This document shows positions 1 to 6,260 of a stretch of 6,448 bases of DNA, in pieces; the first letter of the stretch is position 1; every line of letters starts with the position of its first letter. The notes under the pieces were generated by a model. The model was not told the origin of the DNA, made no database searches, and worked only from the letters and a program-made list of their open reading frames with translations. A program made the position numbers and the translations under genes. Source of the stretch: Caulobacteraceae bacterium (GTDB lineage Bacteria > Pseudomonadota > Alphaproteobacteria > Caulobacterales > Caulobacteraceae); contig CANMXH010000130.1 of the NCBI GenBank assembly GCA_947501315.1, positions 1 through 6,448 on the forward strand, written 5' to 3'.

Positions 1-1958
1 GCCCGGGCCGGGGCGAGATCGGAGACCGGGTCGATGTTGTGGTGCGTCACACCGCCGGGCGCACCGACCGTCCCGGGACCGTGGACCTCTGGCCCGAGGA
101 GAAGGACGATCCCGCTGACGAGCGTCGCGCCTGGGATGACCCGCTGGACACCGGAGCCGGTCACGGCGCGCGACGGCGGGTGGCCGAGCGGGTCGTCGTC
201 GAGGTCCGGGGCATCGTCGAAATGGGCGAAGGCGTCCACGCCAGGAATGCAGACGACCGGCAGGCCTGGCGGCCCGCCGACTGGGGCGATGTGCTGATCC
301 TGGTCAAGAAGCGCGGCCCGATGTTCGAGGAAATCCTGCGCGCCCTGAAACGGTCAGGCATCCCGGTCGCCGGTGCCGACCGGTTGAAACTGGCCGAACA
401 CCCGGTGTTCGAGGACCTGCTGGCCTTGGGCCGCACCGCCCTCTATCCCGAGGACGATCTGACCCTGGCGGGGCTGTTGCGCAGTCCGCTTTGCGATGTC
501 GGGGAAGACGGCGTGTTCGATCTGGCCCGGGGTCGGGCAGGTTCCCTGTGGCGGACCCTCCGGGACCGGGCCGAAGAACGGCCGGAATGGACCGCAGCGC
601 GCATCCTGATCCGCTGGTTCCGCGCCGAGGCCCGGGTCCGCGCGCCGTTCGACCTTTATGCCCGGCTGCTGAACCGACGCGACGCCCGCGGCCTGACCGT
701 GCGCCAGCGCTTCATGACCCGTCTGGGCGGGGAGGCGGCCGATGCCCTCGATGCCTTCCTCGATCAGGCGCGGGCGGCCGAAGCACGCGACGTCACCGAC
801 CTGGAGCGGTTCTGCGCCGACCTGGCCGCCATCAACCAGACCGTCAAACGCGAGATGGACGAACCGCGCGGCGAGGTGCGCGTCATGACCGCGCACTCGT
901 CCAAGGGGCTGGAGGCCCCCATCGTCATCCTGCCCGACACCATTTTCGACGAGCCCAAGGGGGATGCCCTGCTGGAGACCGACGACGGCGGCTTCCTGTG
1001 GTGCGGGGCCTCGGACCGCGACTGCGACGCCTCTGCCGAAGCGCGCGAGCGGCGCAAGACGCTCAGCAGCGAGGAGTCATTGAGACTGCTCTATGTCGGC
1101 CTGACCCGCGCCCGGGACCGGCTGATCATCGGCGGCCGCATCGCCTCGAACCGGAAGATCGAGAACGTCGTCGCCAACATGAAGGCCTGGTGGGGTCCGG
1201 TCGCCCGGGCCTTCGACACCATGGACGGCGTGCGCGACGTCCAGACCGCCTCCGGTCCGGCCCGACGGTTCGGGGCCGACCCCGTGCCCCTGGCGCGGGT
1301 CGCCGCGGGCCCGACCGTGGCAGCGCCGCTGCCGTCCTGGCTGATGGTGGAACCGGCCCGCGAGGATTCGGACCGGCGGGTCGCCCCCTCACGCCCAGAC
1401 CAGCTTGCCGGTGCCCCGGCCCCTTCGCCCCTGGCGACCACCACCGGGCCGGGCGCACCCCTGGGCCGGTTCCGGCGCGGCGACCTGATCCACCGGCTGC
1501 TGGAGCGGCTGCCCGATATTCCCTCACCCGAACGCCCGGACGCGGCGGCAAGGATGCTGTCCCGGGAGCGGGACCTCGACGATCAACAGCGCGCCGAGAT
1601 GATCGAATCCGCCTTCCGGGTCCTGGACGACGACCGGTTTGCCCCGGTGTTCGGGTCCGGCTCAAGGCCCGAGGTGGCCCTGACCGGTTCGGTCGGGACG
1701 GTCGCCGTCTCGGGGCGGATGGACCGGCTGGTGGTCACGCCCGAGCGGGTGCTGGTCATCGACTACAAGACCAATCGACCGGCCCCCGCCCGGATCGAGG
1801 ATGCGGACCCGGCCTATGTGCGCCAGCTGGCCGTCTATGCGGCTATCCTCCGGCGTCTGTATCCGGACCGTCCGGTCGAGGCCGCCCTGGTCTGGACCGA
1901 CGGGCCGCAGCTGATGGCGGTGCCCCGGGCGATGATGGAGGCGGCCCTCGAGGCCTGA
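1..1958 (+). CDS. addA: Double-strand break repair helicase-nuclease AddA (C-terminal part)
   Basis: This is the C-terminal half of AddA, which with AddB unwinds and resects broken DNA ends for RecA-dependent repair in the cytoplasm. The frame is open from base 3 to the TGA at 1956-1958 (651 codons visible). Alphaproteobacterial AddA is about 1,150 residues, so roughly 500 residues lie upstream; a GTG at 39 is internal and is not the start. Visible in order: UvrD-type helicase motif V (VRVMTAHSSKGLE, 876-914), motif VI (LRLLYVGLTRARDRL, 1080-1124), a Pro/Ala-rich linker near 1380-1460, and a RecB-family nuclease domain. The nuclease has an early His (GDLIHRLLE, about 1479-1505), Asp in GRMDRL (1722-1724), DYKT (1761-1772), and a Gln and Tyr in RQLAVYAA (about 1821-1844). 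All expected nuclease residues appear intact. addB is expected just upstream, outside the window. The nearest alternative, another UvrD/RecB-like nuclease-helicase, is unlikely given the downstream trxA. Confidence 0.93.
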   Translation, partial: PGRGEIGDRVDVVVRHTAGRTDRPGTVDLWPEEKDDPADERRAWDDPLDTGAGHGARRRVAERVVVEVRGIVEMGEGVHARNADDRQAWRPADWGDVLILVKKRGPMFEEILRALKRSGIPVAGADRLKLAEHPVFEDLLALGRTALYPEDDLTLAGLLRSPLCDVGEDGVFDLARGRAGSLWRTLRDRAEERPEWTAARILIRWFRAEARVRAPFDLYARLLNRRDARGLTVRQRFMTRLGGEAADALDAFLDQARAAEARDVTDLERFCADLAAINQTVKREMDEPRGEVRVMTAHSSKGLEAPIVILPDTIFDEPKGDALLETDDGGFLWCGASDRDCDASAEARERRKTLSSEESLRLLYVGLTRARDRLIIGGRIASNRKIENVVANMKAWWGPVARAFDTMDGVRDVQTASGPARRFGADPVPLARVAAGPTVAAPLPSWLMVEPAREDSDRRVAPSRPDQLAGAPAPSPLATTTGPGAPLGRFRRGDLIHRLLERLPDIPSPERPDAAARMLSRERDLDDQQRAEMIESAFRVLDDDRFAPVFGSGSRPEVALTGSVGTVAVSGRMDRLVVTPERVLVIDYKTNRPAPARIEDADPAYVRQLAVYAAILRRLYPDRPVEAALVWTDGPQLMAVPRAMMEAALEA

Positions 1959-2057
1959 CCCGCGCGCCCGTTGATTTGGCTGGCCGCACGCCCCACATCG
2001 GCTGTCGAAGCGCCGGAATCACTCCATGATGTCCGGCCGATCCGGAGAAAGATCCCC
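1959..2057 (+). other. addA-trxA intergenic gap with trxA ribosome binding site
   Basis: This 99-base gap holds no gene I can support. A GGAG at 2044-2047 sits 10 bases before the trxA ATG and is a credible ribosome binding site. TTGATT at 1971-1976 resembles a -35 box, but nothing at the right distance is a convincing -10, so I do not call a promoter. trxA may be read through from addA or have its own promoter here. Confidence 0.5.
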
Positions 2058-2396
2058 ATGGCCACCGTCAAGGTCACCGACGACAGTTTCGAAGCCGACG
2101 TCCTCAAGGCGTCCGTGCCTGTTCTGGTCGATTTCTGGGCCGAATGGTGCGGCCCCTGCAAACAGATCGGCCCGGCCCTGGAGCAGATCGCCGATGAGCT
2201 GGCCGGTCAGGTGGTGATCGCCAAGGTCAATATCGACGACAGTCCGATGATCCCGTCCCGGCTGGGCGTGAAGGGTATTCCGACCCTGATGCTGTTCAAG
2301 GACGGCCAGATGGCGGCGATGAAGGTCGGCGCCATGCCCAAGGGCAAGATCCTCGAATGGCTGGCTGAAGCCGGCATCGGCCAGTCTGCCGCCTGA
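2058..2396 (+). CDS. trxA: Thioredoxin
   Basis: The gene encodes a 112-residue classical thioredoxin, a cytoplasmic disulfide reductase that passes electrons from thioredoxin reductase to targets such as ribonucleotide reductase. The active site is WCGPCK (residues 30-35, preceded by DFWAE). The buried Asp is residue 25, and the cis-proline is Pro75 in GIPT. Length is close to the usual 104-110 residues, with a short tail after the last helix, and there is no signal peptide or membrane segment. The ATG at 2058 is chosen because GGAG lies 10 bases upstream and the protein then begins as thioredoxins do. An in-frame TTG at 1971 would add 29 residues with no homology to thioredoxin. It follows addA in the same direction, an arrangement I recall from other alphaproteobacteria. 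The stop codon runs directly into a terminator hairpin. Confidence 0.96.
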   Translation: MATVKVTDDSFEADVLKASVPVLVDFWAEWCGPCKQIGPALEQIADELAGQVVIAKVNIDDSPMIPSRLGVKGIPTLMLFKDGQMAAMKVGAMPKGKILEWLAEAGIGQSAA

Positions 2397-2424
2397 GGTC
2401 CGGGCCTGACTCGGCCGGACCTTT
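2396..2424 (+). terminator. Probable intrinsic terminator after trxA
   Basis: AGGTCCGG (2396-2403) and CCGGACCT (2415-2422) form a perfect 8-bp stem around an 11-base loop, followed by TTT (2422-2424) and then C. The stem begins on the last base of the trxA stop codon. The T run is short, but the stem is strong, and its position fits the end of the addA-trxA transcription unit. Confidence 0.72.
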
Positions 2425-2498
2425 CGGGATCCTGACTTGCCCGGCCCGGAGATCGGTGTTCTGCTGCCTGCCATCATACTGGTTGCTGGAGCATGATC
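2425..2498 (+). other. Leader of the small exported-protein gene, with its ribosome binding site
   Basis: These 74 bases separate the trxA terminator from the next gene, so that gene's promoter is expected here. I could not identify a -35/-10 pair with confidence. GGAG at 2488-2491 decides the start of the following gene: it is 7 bases from the ATG at 2499, but only 1 base from the ATG at 2493. Confidence 0.5.
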
Positions 2499-2804
2499 AT
2501 GCTGACCACCGCCCTGTTCGCCACCGCCCTGCTGTTTGACGGCGGCCAGGTCGCCGTCATCGCCGGAACGCCGCCCCCGGCCGAGGCCCGTCCCGCAAGC
2601 GCGCCTCCGGGTCCCGAAGGTGACACCCGCCGGATTTGCCGCATGGAGCGCGCCACAGGCTCGAACATGCAGCAGCGCGTCTGCCGCGATGTTCCCCGGG
2701 CCGGGGTCCAGGACCAGCAGACCCGGGAGTTCATGCGCTCGATGCAGAGAATGCGCATGCCCGACGAAGGGGCCATGGCGACGCCGGCCGGCCCGAACGG
2801 CTGA
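2499..2804 (+). CDS. Small two-cysteine protein of unknown function, probably exported
   Basis: I do not recognise a named family. The 101-residue product starts with a hydrophobic stretch (about residues 2-13) that could be a signal peptide, although it lacks the usual positive charge and has no clear cleavage site. A Pro/Ala-rich linker follows (about 24-41). Then comes an Arg-rich block with two cysteines, Cys47 and Cys62, in the pattern ICRMERATGSNMQQRVCRD. The pattern 'C-R-x-E-x-T-G-S-x-x-x-x-x-R-V-C-x' resembles small hypothetical proteins I recall from Caulobacterales and sphingomonads; that is memory, not a search. The rest is Gln/Arg/Met-rich (QDQQTREFMRSMQRMRM). The ATG at 2499 is preferred over 2493 on ribosome-binding-site spacing. 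Codon use matches its neighbours, supporting a real gene. It probably has its own promoter, as a terminator lies upstream, and it ends 5 bases from the converging folC stop codon. Confidence 0.68.
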   Translation: MLTTALFATALLFDGGQVAVIAGTPPPAEARPASAPPGPEGDTRRICRMERATGSNMQQRVCRDVPRAGVQDQQTREFMRSMQRMRMPDEGAMATPAGPNG

Positions 2805-2820
2805 TCTGTTCAGTCCGGCC
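2786..2820. terminator. Weak hairpin spanning the two converging stop codons
   Basis: CTGA (2801-2804) pairs with TCAG (2810-2813) around a 5-base loop (2805-2809), and flanking GGCCGG (2786-2791) can pair with CCGGCC (2815-2820) across an uneven bulge. It covers the ends of both the plus-strand small gene and minus-strand folC. There is no T run on either side, so a bidirectional terminator role is only a possibility. Confidence 0.28.
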
Positions 2821-4096
2821 AGGTCTCCCGGCTGGCACCCAGCACCTCGCCCGCCATATACAGTGAGCCACAGATCAGGACCCGGCCGGCACCGAGCCGA
2901 AGGGCCCGGCTCAGCGCCTCATCGACCGAGGCACAGGCCGTCGCCCCGAGGCCGTGCCCTCGCGCCACCGCCGCCAGAGCCTCCGGCTCGGCCGCCGCCC
3001 CGTCGAACGGCACGGTAAAAACCGCCGCGCCCGACCGGCTCAGCGCCGCAAAGAACCCGCCTGCGTCCTTGTTGGCGAGGATGCCGACGATCAGGGCGAG
3101 CGGCCGGGCTGCCCGGGCCTGTCGTTCACCCAGCGCCACCGCCATCGCCGCCGCAGCATGGGGATTGTGCCCGCCGTCCAGCCACAGCTCCGCATCCGCC
3201 GCCCGCGCCGCCTCGCCATAGGGCCCCGCCGTCAGCCGCTGCATCCGCGCCGGCCAGCGCACGGACTGCAGGCCCCCGGCGATGGCCGCCTCGGGCAGGT
3301 CGAGCTCGAGGGCGACCGCGATGGCCAGCCCGGCATTGTCGATCTGGTGCGGGCCCGGCAGGGCCGGGGCCGGCAGGTCCAGAAACCGCTCCTGATCCTG
3401 GAAGCACAGGCCCCCGCGCTCGGCCCAGGCGTCGAAATCGACCCCCATGACGGTCAGAGGTGCGTTCACGGCCTGCGCCGCCGCCTTTATGACCGCCATG
3501 GCAGGCTCAGCCTGACGGGCGATCAGGCCGCGCGCGCCGGCCTTCAATATGCCCGCCTTCTCGCCCGCCACGCCTCCCAGCTCATTGCCGAGAAATTCCG
3601 CGTGGTCGAGGTCGACCGGGGTGATGACGCTGAGCAGGGGCCGATCGATGACATTGGTGGCATCCAGCCGGCCGCCGAGACCGACCTCGATGATGGCAAG
3701 GTCCGCCGGGGTCTCGCTCATGGCCACAAAGGCCGCGGCCGTGGTGCTCTCGAACACCGTTGCCTCGCTGCCACCGCGGTCGATGGCGGCCTCGACCCGG
3801 TCGAGGACGGCATTCAGGGCCTCGTCCCCGATCAACTGGCCCGCCAGCCGGATCCGCTCGTTGAACCGCACCAGATGGGGCGAGGTATAGCTATGGACCC
3901 TCAGGCCCGCCGCCTCGGCGATGGCCCGGATGAAGGCGACGGTCGAACCCTTGCCGTTGGTGCCGGCAACATGGACGACGGGCGGCAGCCGGTCCTGCGG
4001 ATCACCCAGCGCCGCACACAGGATGCGCATCCGGTCCAGCGACAGGTCGATCCGCTGCGGATGCCGCGCGCGCAGTCGTTGGGAGATCGGGTCCAT
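2810..4096 (-). CDS. folC: Bifunctional dihydrofolate synthase / folylpolyglutamate synthase
   Basis: FolC makes dihydrofolate from dihydropteroate and glutamate with ATP, and adds further glutamates to folates in the cytoplasm. At 428 residues it has the normal family length. Visible motifs, in order: P-loop GTNGKGS (45-51), TSPHL (71-75), the FEST segment (115-118), GLGGRLDATN (139-148), GEKAGI (178-183, whose Lys is the one carbamylated in the Mur-ligase-like fold), WPARMQ (281-286), LDGGHNPHA (307-315) and a C-terminal GSLYMAGE (410-417). Both domains are complete. The ATG at 4096 lies 5 bases after the accD stop codon. A weak AGG lies 4 bases before the ATG, so translation probably leans on ribosomes finishing accD. 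It is the last gene of the trp-accD-folC operon and converges on the plus-strand small gene. Confidence 0.96.
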   Translation of the reverse strand: MDPISQRLRARHPQRIDLSLDRMRILCAALGDPQDRLPPVVHVAGTNGKGSTVAFIRAIAEAAGLRVHSYTSPHLVRFNERIRLAGQLIGDEALNAVLDRVEAAIDRGGSEATVFESTTAAAFVAMSETPADLAIIEVGLGGRLDATNVIDRPLLSVITPVDLDHAEFLGNELGGVAGEKAGILKAGARGLIARQAEPAMAVIKAAAQAVNAPLTVMGVDFDAWAERGGLCFQDQERFLDLPAPALPGPHQIDNAGLAIAVALELDLPEAAIAGGLQSVRWPARMQRLTAGPYGEAARAADAELWLDGGHNPHAAAAMAVALGERQARAARPLALIVGILANKDAGGFFAALSRSGAAVFTVPFDGAAAEPEALAAVARGHGLGATACASVDEALSRALRLGAGRVLICGSLYMAGEVLGASRETWPD

Positions 4097-4101
4097 CGGA
4101 C

Positions 4102-4998
4102 CTAGGCCGCCCGGCGCTTCCCGCCCATCAGCATCGACAGGATCCGGCCCAGAACGACCGGCAGGTCCGCGCGGGCGACGACCCGGTCGACCATACCCTT
4201 TTCCTGAAGATATTCAGCGCGCTGGAAGCCGGGGGGCAGTTTCTCGCGGATGGTCGCCTCGATGACGCGCGGTCCGGCAAAGCCGATCAGGGCTCCCGGC
4301 TCGGCCAGATGCACATCGCCGAGCATGGCATAGCTGGCCGTCACCCCGCCCGTGGTCGGATCGGTCAGGACCACGACGAAGGGCAGTTGCGCCGCCTTCA
4401 GTTCCTGAATGGCCAGGGTGGTGCGGGCCATCTGCATCAGGCTGAGGGCGCCTTCCTGCATCCGCGCCCCGCCGGCGGCGGTGAAACAGACCAGGGGTAC
4501 GCCGCGTTCGATCGCCGCCCGGGCCGCGGCGATAAAGGCCTCGCCCGCCGCCATACCCAGCGAACCGCCCATGAAGGTGAAGTCCTGGACGATCACCACC
4601 GCCTCGGTCCCGTCCAGGGTGCCGAAGCCGATGGCCATGGTGTCCTTGCGGCCCGCGGCCTTGCGGGCAGCGGCCAGCCGGTCCTTGTAGGATTTGCCGT
4701 CCGAGAATTTCAGCGGATCTTCCGGCACCTCCGGGGTCTCGATCGGGGCATAGTCGCCGTCGTCGAAGGTGGCGCGCAGCCGCGTCGGGGCATCGATCCG
4801 CATATGCCGCCCTGAGGGCGTCACCCACAGGCTGGCCTCCAGATCGGGGCGGTACAGCATCTCGCCGGAATCCGGGTCCTTGACCCAGAGATTGTCGGGC
4901 GTATCGCGCCGGCTGACGATCTTGCGAACACCGGGGGCGAAACGGCTCAGCCAGCCGCCACGCTTTTCCTGGGGTTTGGGAGGGTTCTTCTCGGGCAT
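4102..4998 (-). CDS. accD: Acetyl-CoA carboxylase carboxyltransferase subunit beta
   Basis: AccD pairs with AccA to move the carboxyl group from biotin on AccB to acetyl-CoA, giving malonyl-CoA for fatty acid synthesis. The 298 residues carry the carboxyltransferase core: MGGSLGMAAGEA (143-154), ASGGARMQE-like AAGGARMQEG (174-183), LTDPTTGGVTASYAMLGD (211-228), IGFAGPRVIE (238-247) and REKLPPGFQ (251-259). In E. coli AccD an N-terminal zinc ribbon has four cysteines; here the matching region (about residues 38-66) has none (WVKDPDSGEMLYR, then LWVTPSGRHMRI). The only cysteine is Cys171. The start is well fixed: the trpA TAA lies in the same frame 12 bases upstream, so no earlier start is possible beyond three codons. 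No Shine-Dalgarno sequence is visible before the ATG; the preceding bases are CCGTCCCC. It is therefore probably coupled to trpA translation. The order trpA-accD-folC is common in alphaproteobacteria. Confidence 0.96.
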   Translation of the reverse strand: MPEKNPPKPQEKRGGWLSRFAPGVRKIVSRRDTPDNLWVKDPDSGEMLYRPDLEASLWVTPSGRHMRIDAPTRLRATFDDGDYAPIETPEVPEDPLKFSDGKSYKDRLAAARKAAGRKDTMAIGFGTLDGTEAVVIVQDFTFMGGSLGMAAGEAFIAAARAAIERGVPLVCFTAAGGARMQEGALSLMQMARTTLAIQELKAAQLPFVVVLTDPTTGGVTASYAMLGDVHLAEPGALIGFAGPRVIEATIREKLPPGFQRAEYLQEKGMVDRVVARADLPVVLGRILSMLMGGKRRAA

Positions 4999-5020
4999 GG
5001 GGACGGTTTAGACCGTTTCC
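4999..5020 (-). promoter_or_regulatory. Small hairpin at the trpA stop / accD start junction
   Basis: In the minus-strand transcript, ACGGT (5016-5012) and ACCGT (5007-5003) form a 5-bp stem with a 4-base loop (5011-5008) that contains most of the trpA stop codon; GG/CC outside two mismatches may extend it. It lies 4 bases before the accD ATG, where a ribosome binding site would be expected and none is seen. A role in coupling accD to trpA translation is inferred. Confidence 0.3.
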
Positions 5021-5838
5021 GCGACCCGCGCACCCCGGACCGCGTCGGCGAGGGCCTTCACCTTCGCCAGAACGCGCGGGACAGCAGGTTCATGGGCCTC
5101 AAGGGCCGCCGCCACCTCGTCGACCAGCACTGAGCCGGCCACGACCGCATCGGCGACCCGGGCGATTTCAGCAGCGCGCTCCGGAGTCTTGACCCCGAAA
5201 CCGACCGCGACCGGCAGGCCCGAGGCCTTGCGCACCCTCTCAACCGCAGGGGCCACGGACAGGGTCTGGGCCTCCTTGACCCCGGTCACGCCGGCGACCG
5301 AGACATAGTAGACAAAGCCCGAGGTGCGCTCGGCGATCCGCTTCAGCCGTGCATCGTCCGAGGTCGGGGTGGCCAGCCGGATCAGCGACACAGAGGCCGC
5401 GTCCAGTGCATCCGACAACGGCCCGGCCTCTTCCGGCGGGCAGTCGACCACAATCACGCCGTCGACGCCGCTGGCCGCCGCATCGCGGGCGAAGGCGGCA
5501 TGGCCATAGCTCTCGATCGGATTGAGATAGCCCATCAGGATCACCGGGGTGTCGGCATCCCCGGCGCGGAAGTCCGCCGCCAGGGCCAGGGTCCCCTTCA
5601 GCGTCAGCCCGGCCTTGAGCCCGCGCAGCGCCGCGCGCTGGATCGGCGGCCCCTCGGCCATCGGATCGGAAAAGGGAAAGCCCAGTTCGATCAGATCGGC
5701 CCCGGCGGCCGGCAGGCCGCGCAGGATCGCCAGCGCCTCATCCCGCGTCGGATCCCCGGCCATGACATAGGCCACAAACCCGGCCCGGCCCTCGGCCTTG
5801 AGCGCGGCGAAACGGGCATCGATACGCGCAGTGGTCAT
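5008..5838 (-). CDS. trpA: Tryptophan synthase alpha subunit
   Basis: TrpA cleaves indole-3-glycerol phosphate to indole and glyceraldehyde 3-phosphate; indole is channelled to TrpB, which joins it to serine. The 276 residues form a complete TIM barrel of normal length. Visible: FVAYVMAGDP (21-30), the catalytic Glu51 in DLIELGFPFSDPM (E. coli Glu49), the mobile loop AGVTG with the preceding YYVS, and the phosphate-binding GFGV and VAGSVLV segments near the C-terminus. At the position of E. coli Asp60 (SDPLADGP) this protein has Glu62 (SDPMAEGP). The ATG overlaps the preceding gene's TGA as ATGA (5838-5835), and no Shine-Dalgarno is visible upstream (GCGCCGGCGCA), so translation probably depends on ribosomes ending the upstream exported-protein gene. 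accD follows 9 bases downstream. Confidence 0.96.
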   Translation of the reverse strand: MTTARIDARFAALKAEGRAGFVAYVMAGDPTRDEALAILRGLPAAGADLIELGFPFSDPMAEGPPIQRAALRGLKAGLTLKGTLALAADFRAGDADTPVILMGYLNPIESYGHAAFARDAAASGVDGVIVVDCPPEEAGPLSDALDAASVSLIRLATPTSDDARLKRIAERTSGFVYYVSVAGVTGVKEAQTLSVAPAVERVRKASGLPVAVGFGVKTPERAAEIARVADAVVAGSVLVDEVAAALEAHEPAVPRVLAKVKALADAVRGARVAETV

Positions 5839-6257
5839 TGCGCCGGCGCGGGCGTCACGGCCGGCTGGTCCGAGCAGACATTGCCCGGGATCGGACCAAA
5901 GCCGAGATAGCCGACCGCATCCGGCCCTGCGGGCCGCGACGTGTCGTAGAAGGCCTGCATCTGCAGGCCGTCGCAGCCGCCCGCGTCGCGGCGGCGCACG
6001 AAGATCACGCGATTGTCCTCGCCGCCCGCCGGGGTCCAGCCCCGGGACTGCAGGGCGGCGACATAGGTGTCGGCAAGCGCGCCGATCCCCACCAGCGGCG
6101 CACTGACACAGAAGGCCCGACCGGCCAGGCCATACAGATTGCCGCAGTCAGGGGCCAGGGTCGCGCCCGGCAGCACCAGATTCTCCGCCGCGCCATCCTG
6201 CGCCATCGCCGGCACCGCCAGCAGGGCCGCCGCGGCCGCCATCATCGCGATTTTCAT
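5835..6257 (-). CDS. Exported four-cysteine protein of unknown function, between trpB and trpA
   Basis: I do not recognise a named family. The 140-residue product starts with a textbook Sec signal peptide: MK, a hydrophobic Ala-rich core (about 3-15) and a likely cleavage site at AMA-QD (after residue 19). The mature part of about 120 residues has four cysteines, Cys38, Cys50, Cys95 and Cys128, enough for two periplasmic disulfides. Conserved-looking segments are a helix-like TYVAALQSRGW (64-74), RVIFVRR (83-89), GCDGLQMQAFYD (94-105) and YLGFGPIPGN (117-126). The tail is Pro/Ala-rich. There is no lipobox or later membrane segment. The ATG at 6257 is 3 bases after the trpB stop, and a good GGAG (6270-6267), located inside the last trpB codons, is 9 bases upstream. 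Its stop overlaps the trpA start by 4 bases. It is therefore co-transcribed with, and coupled to, cytoplasmic tryptophan genes, although its product should be periplasmic. Confidence 0.85.
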   Translation of the reverse strand: MKIAMMAAAAALLAVPAMAQDGAAENLVLPGATLAPDCGNLYGLAGRAFCVSAPLVGIGALADTYVAALQSRGWTPAGGEDNRVIFVRRRDAGGCDGLQMQAFYDTSRPAGPDAVGYLGFGPIPGNVCSDQPAVTPAPAQ

Positions 6258-6260
6258 GGT

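Noticed and set aside
39..41. GTG as a possible addA start
   Set aside because: The frame stays open to the window edge and the helicase core that must precede the visible motifs is absent, so this is an internal codon of a gene cut by the window.
491..2029. Long second open frame (512 codons) overlapping addA on the plus strand
   Set aside because: Its product is Arg/Pro/Gly-rich low-complexity sequence, typical of an off-frame reading of GC-rich coding DNA. The addA frame carries all the helicase and nuclease motifs.
1971..2057. Extended thioredoxin starting at TTG 1971
   Set aside because: The extra residues do not look like a thioredoxin or signal peptide, and a good GGAG sits before the ATG at 2058.
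2954..4105. A 383-codon open frame antisense to folC
   Set aside because: It mirrors folC codon structure and encodes Arg/Gln/Gly-rich sequence with no recognisable motifs. folC on the other strand is certain.
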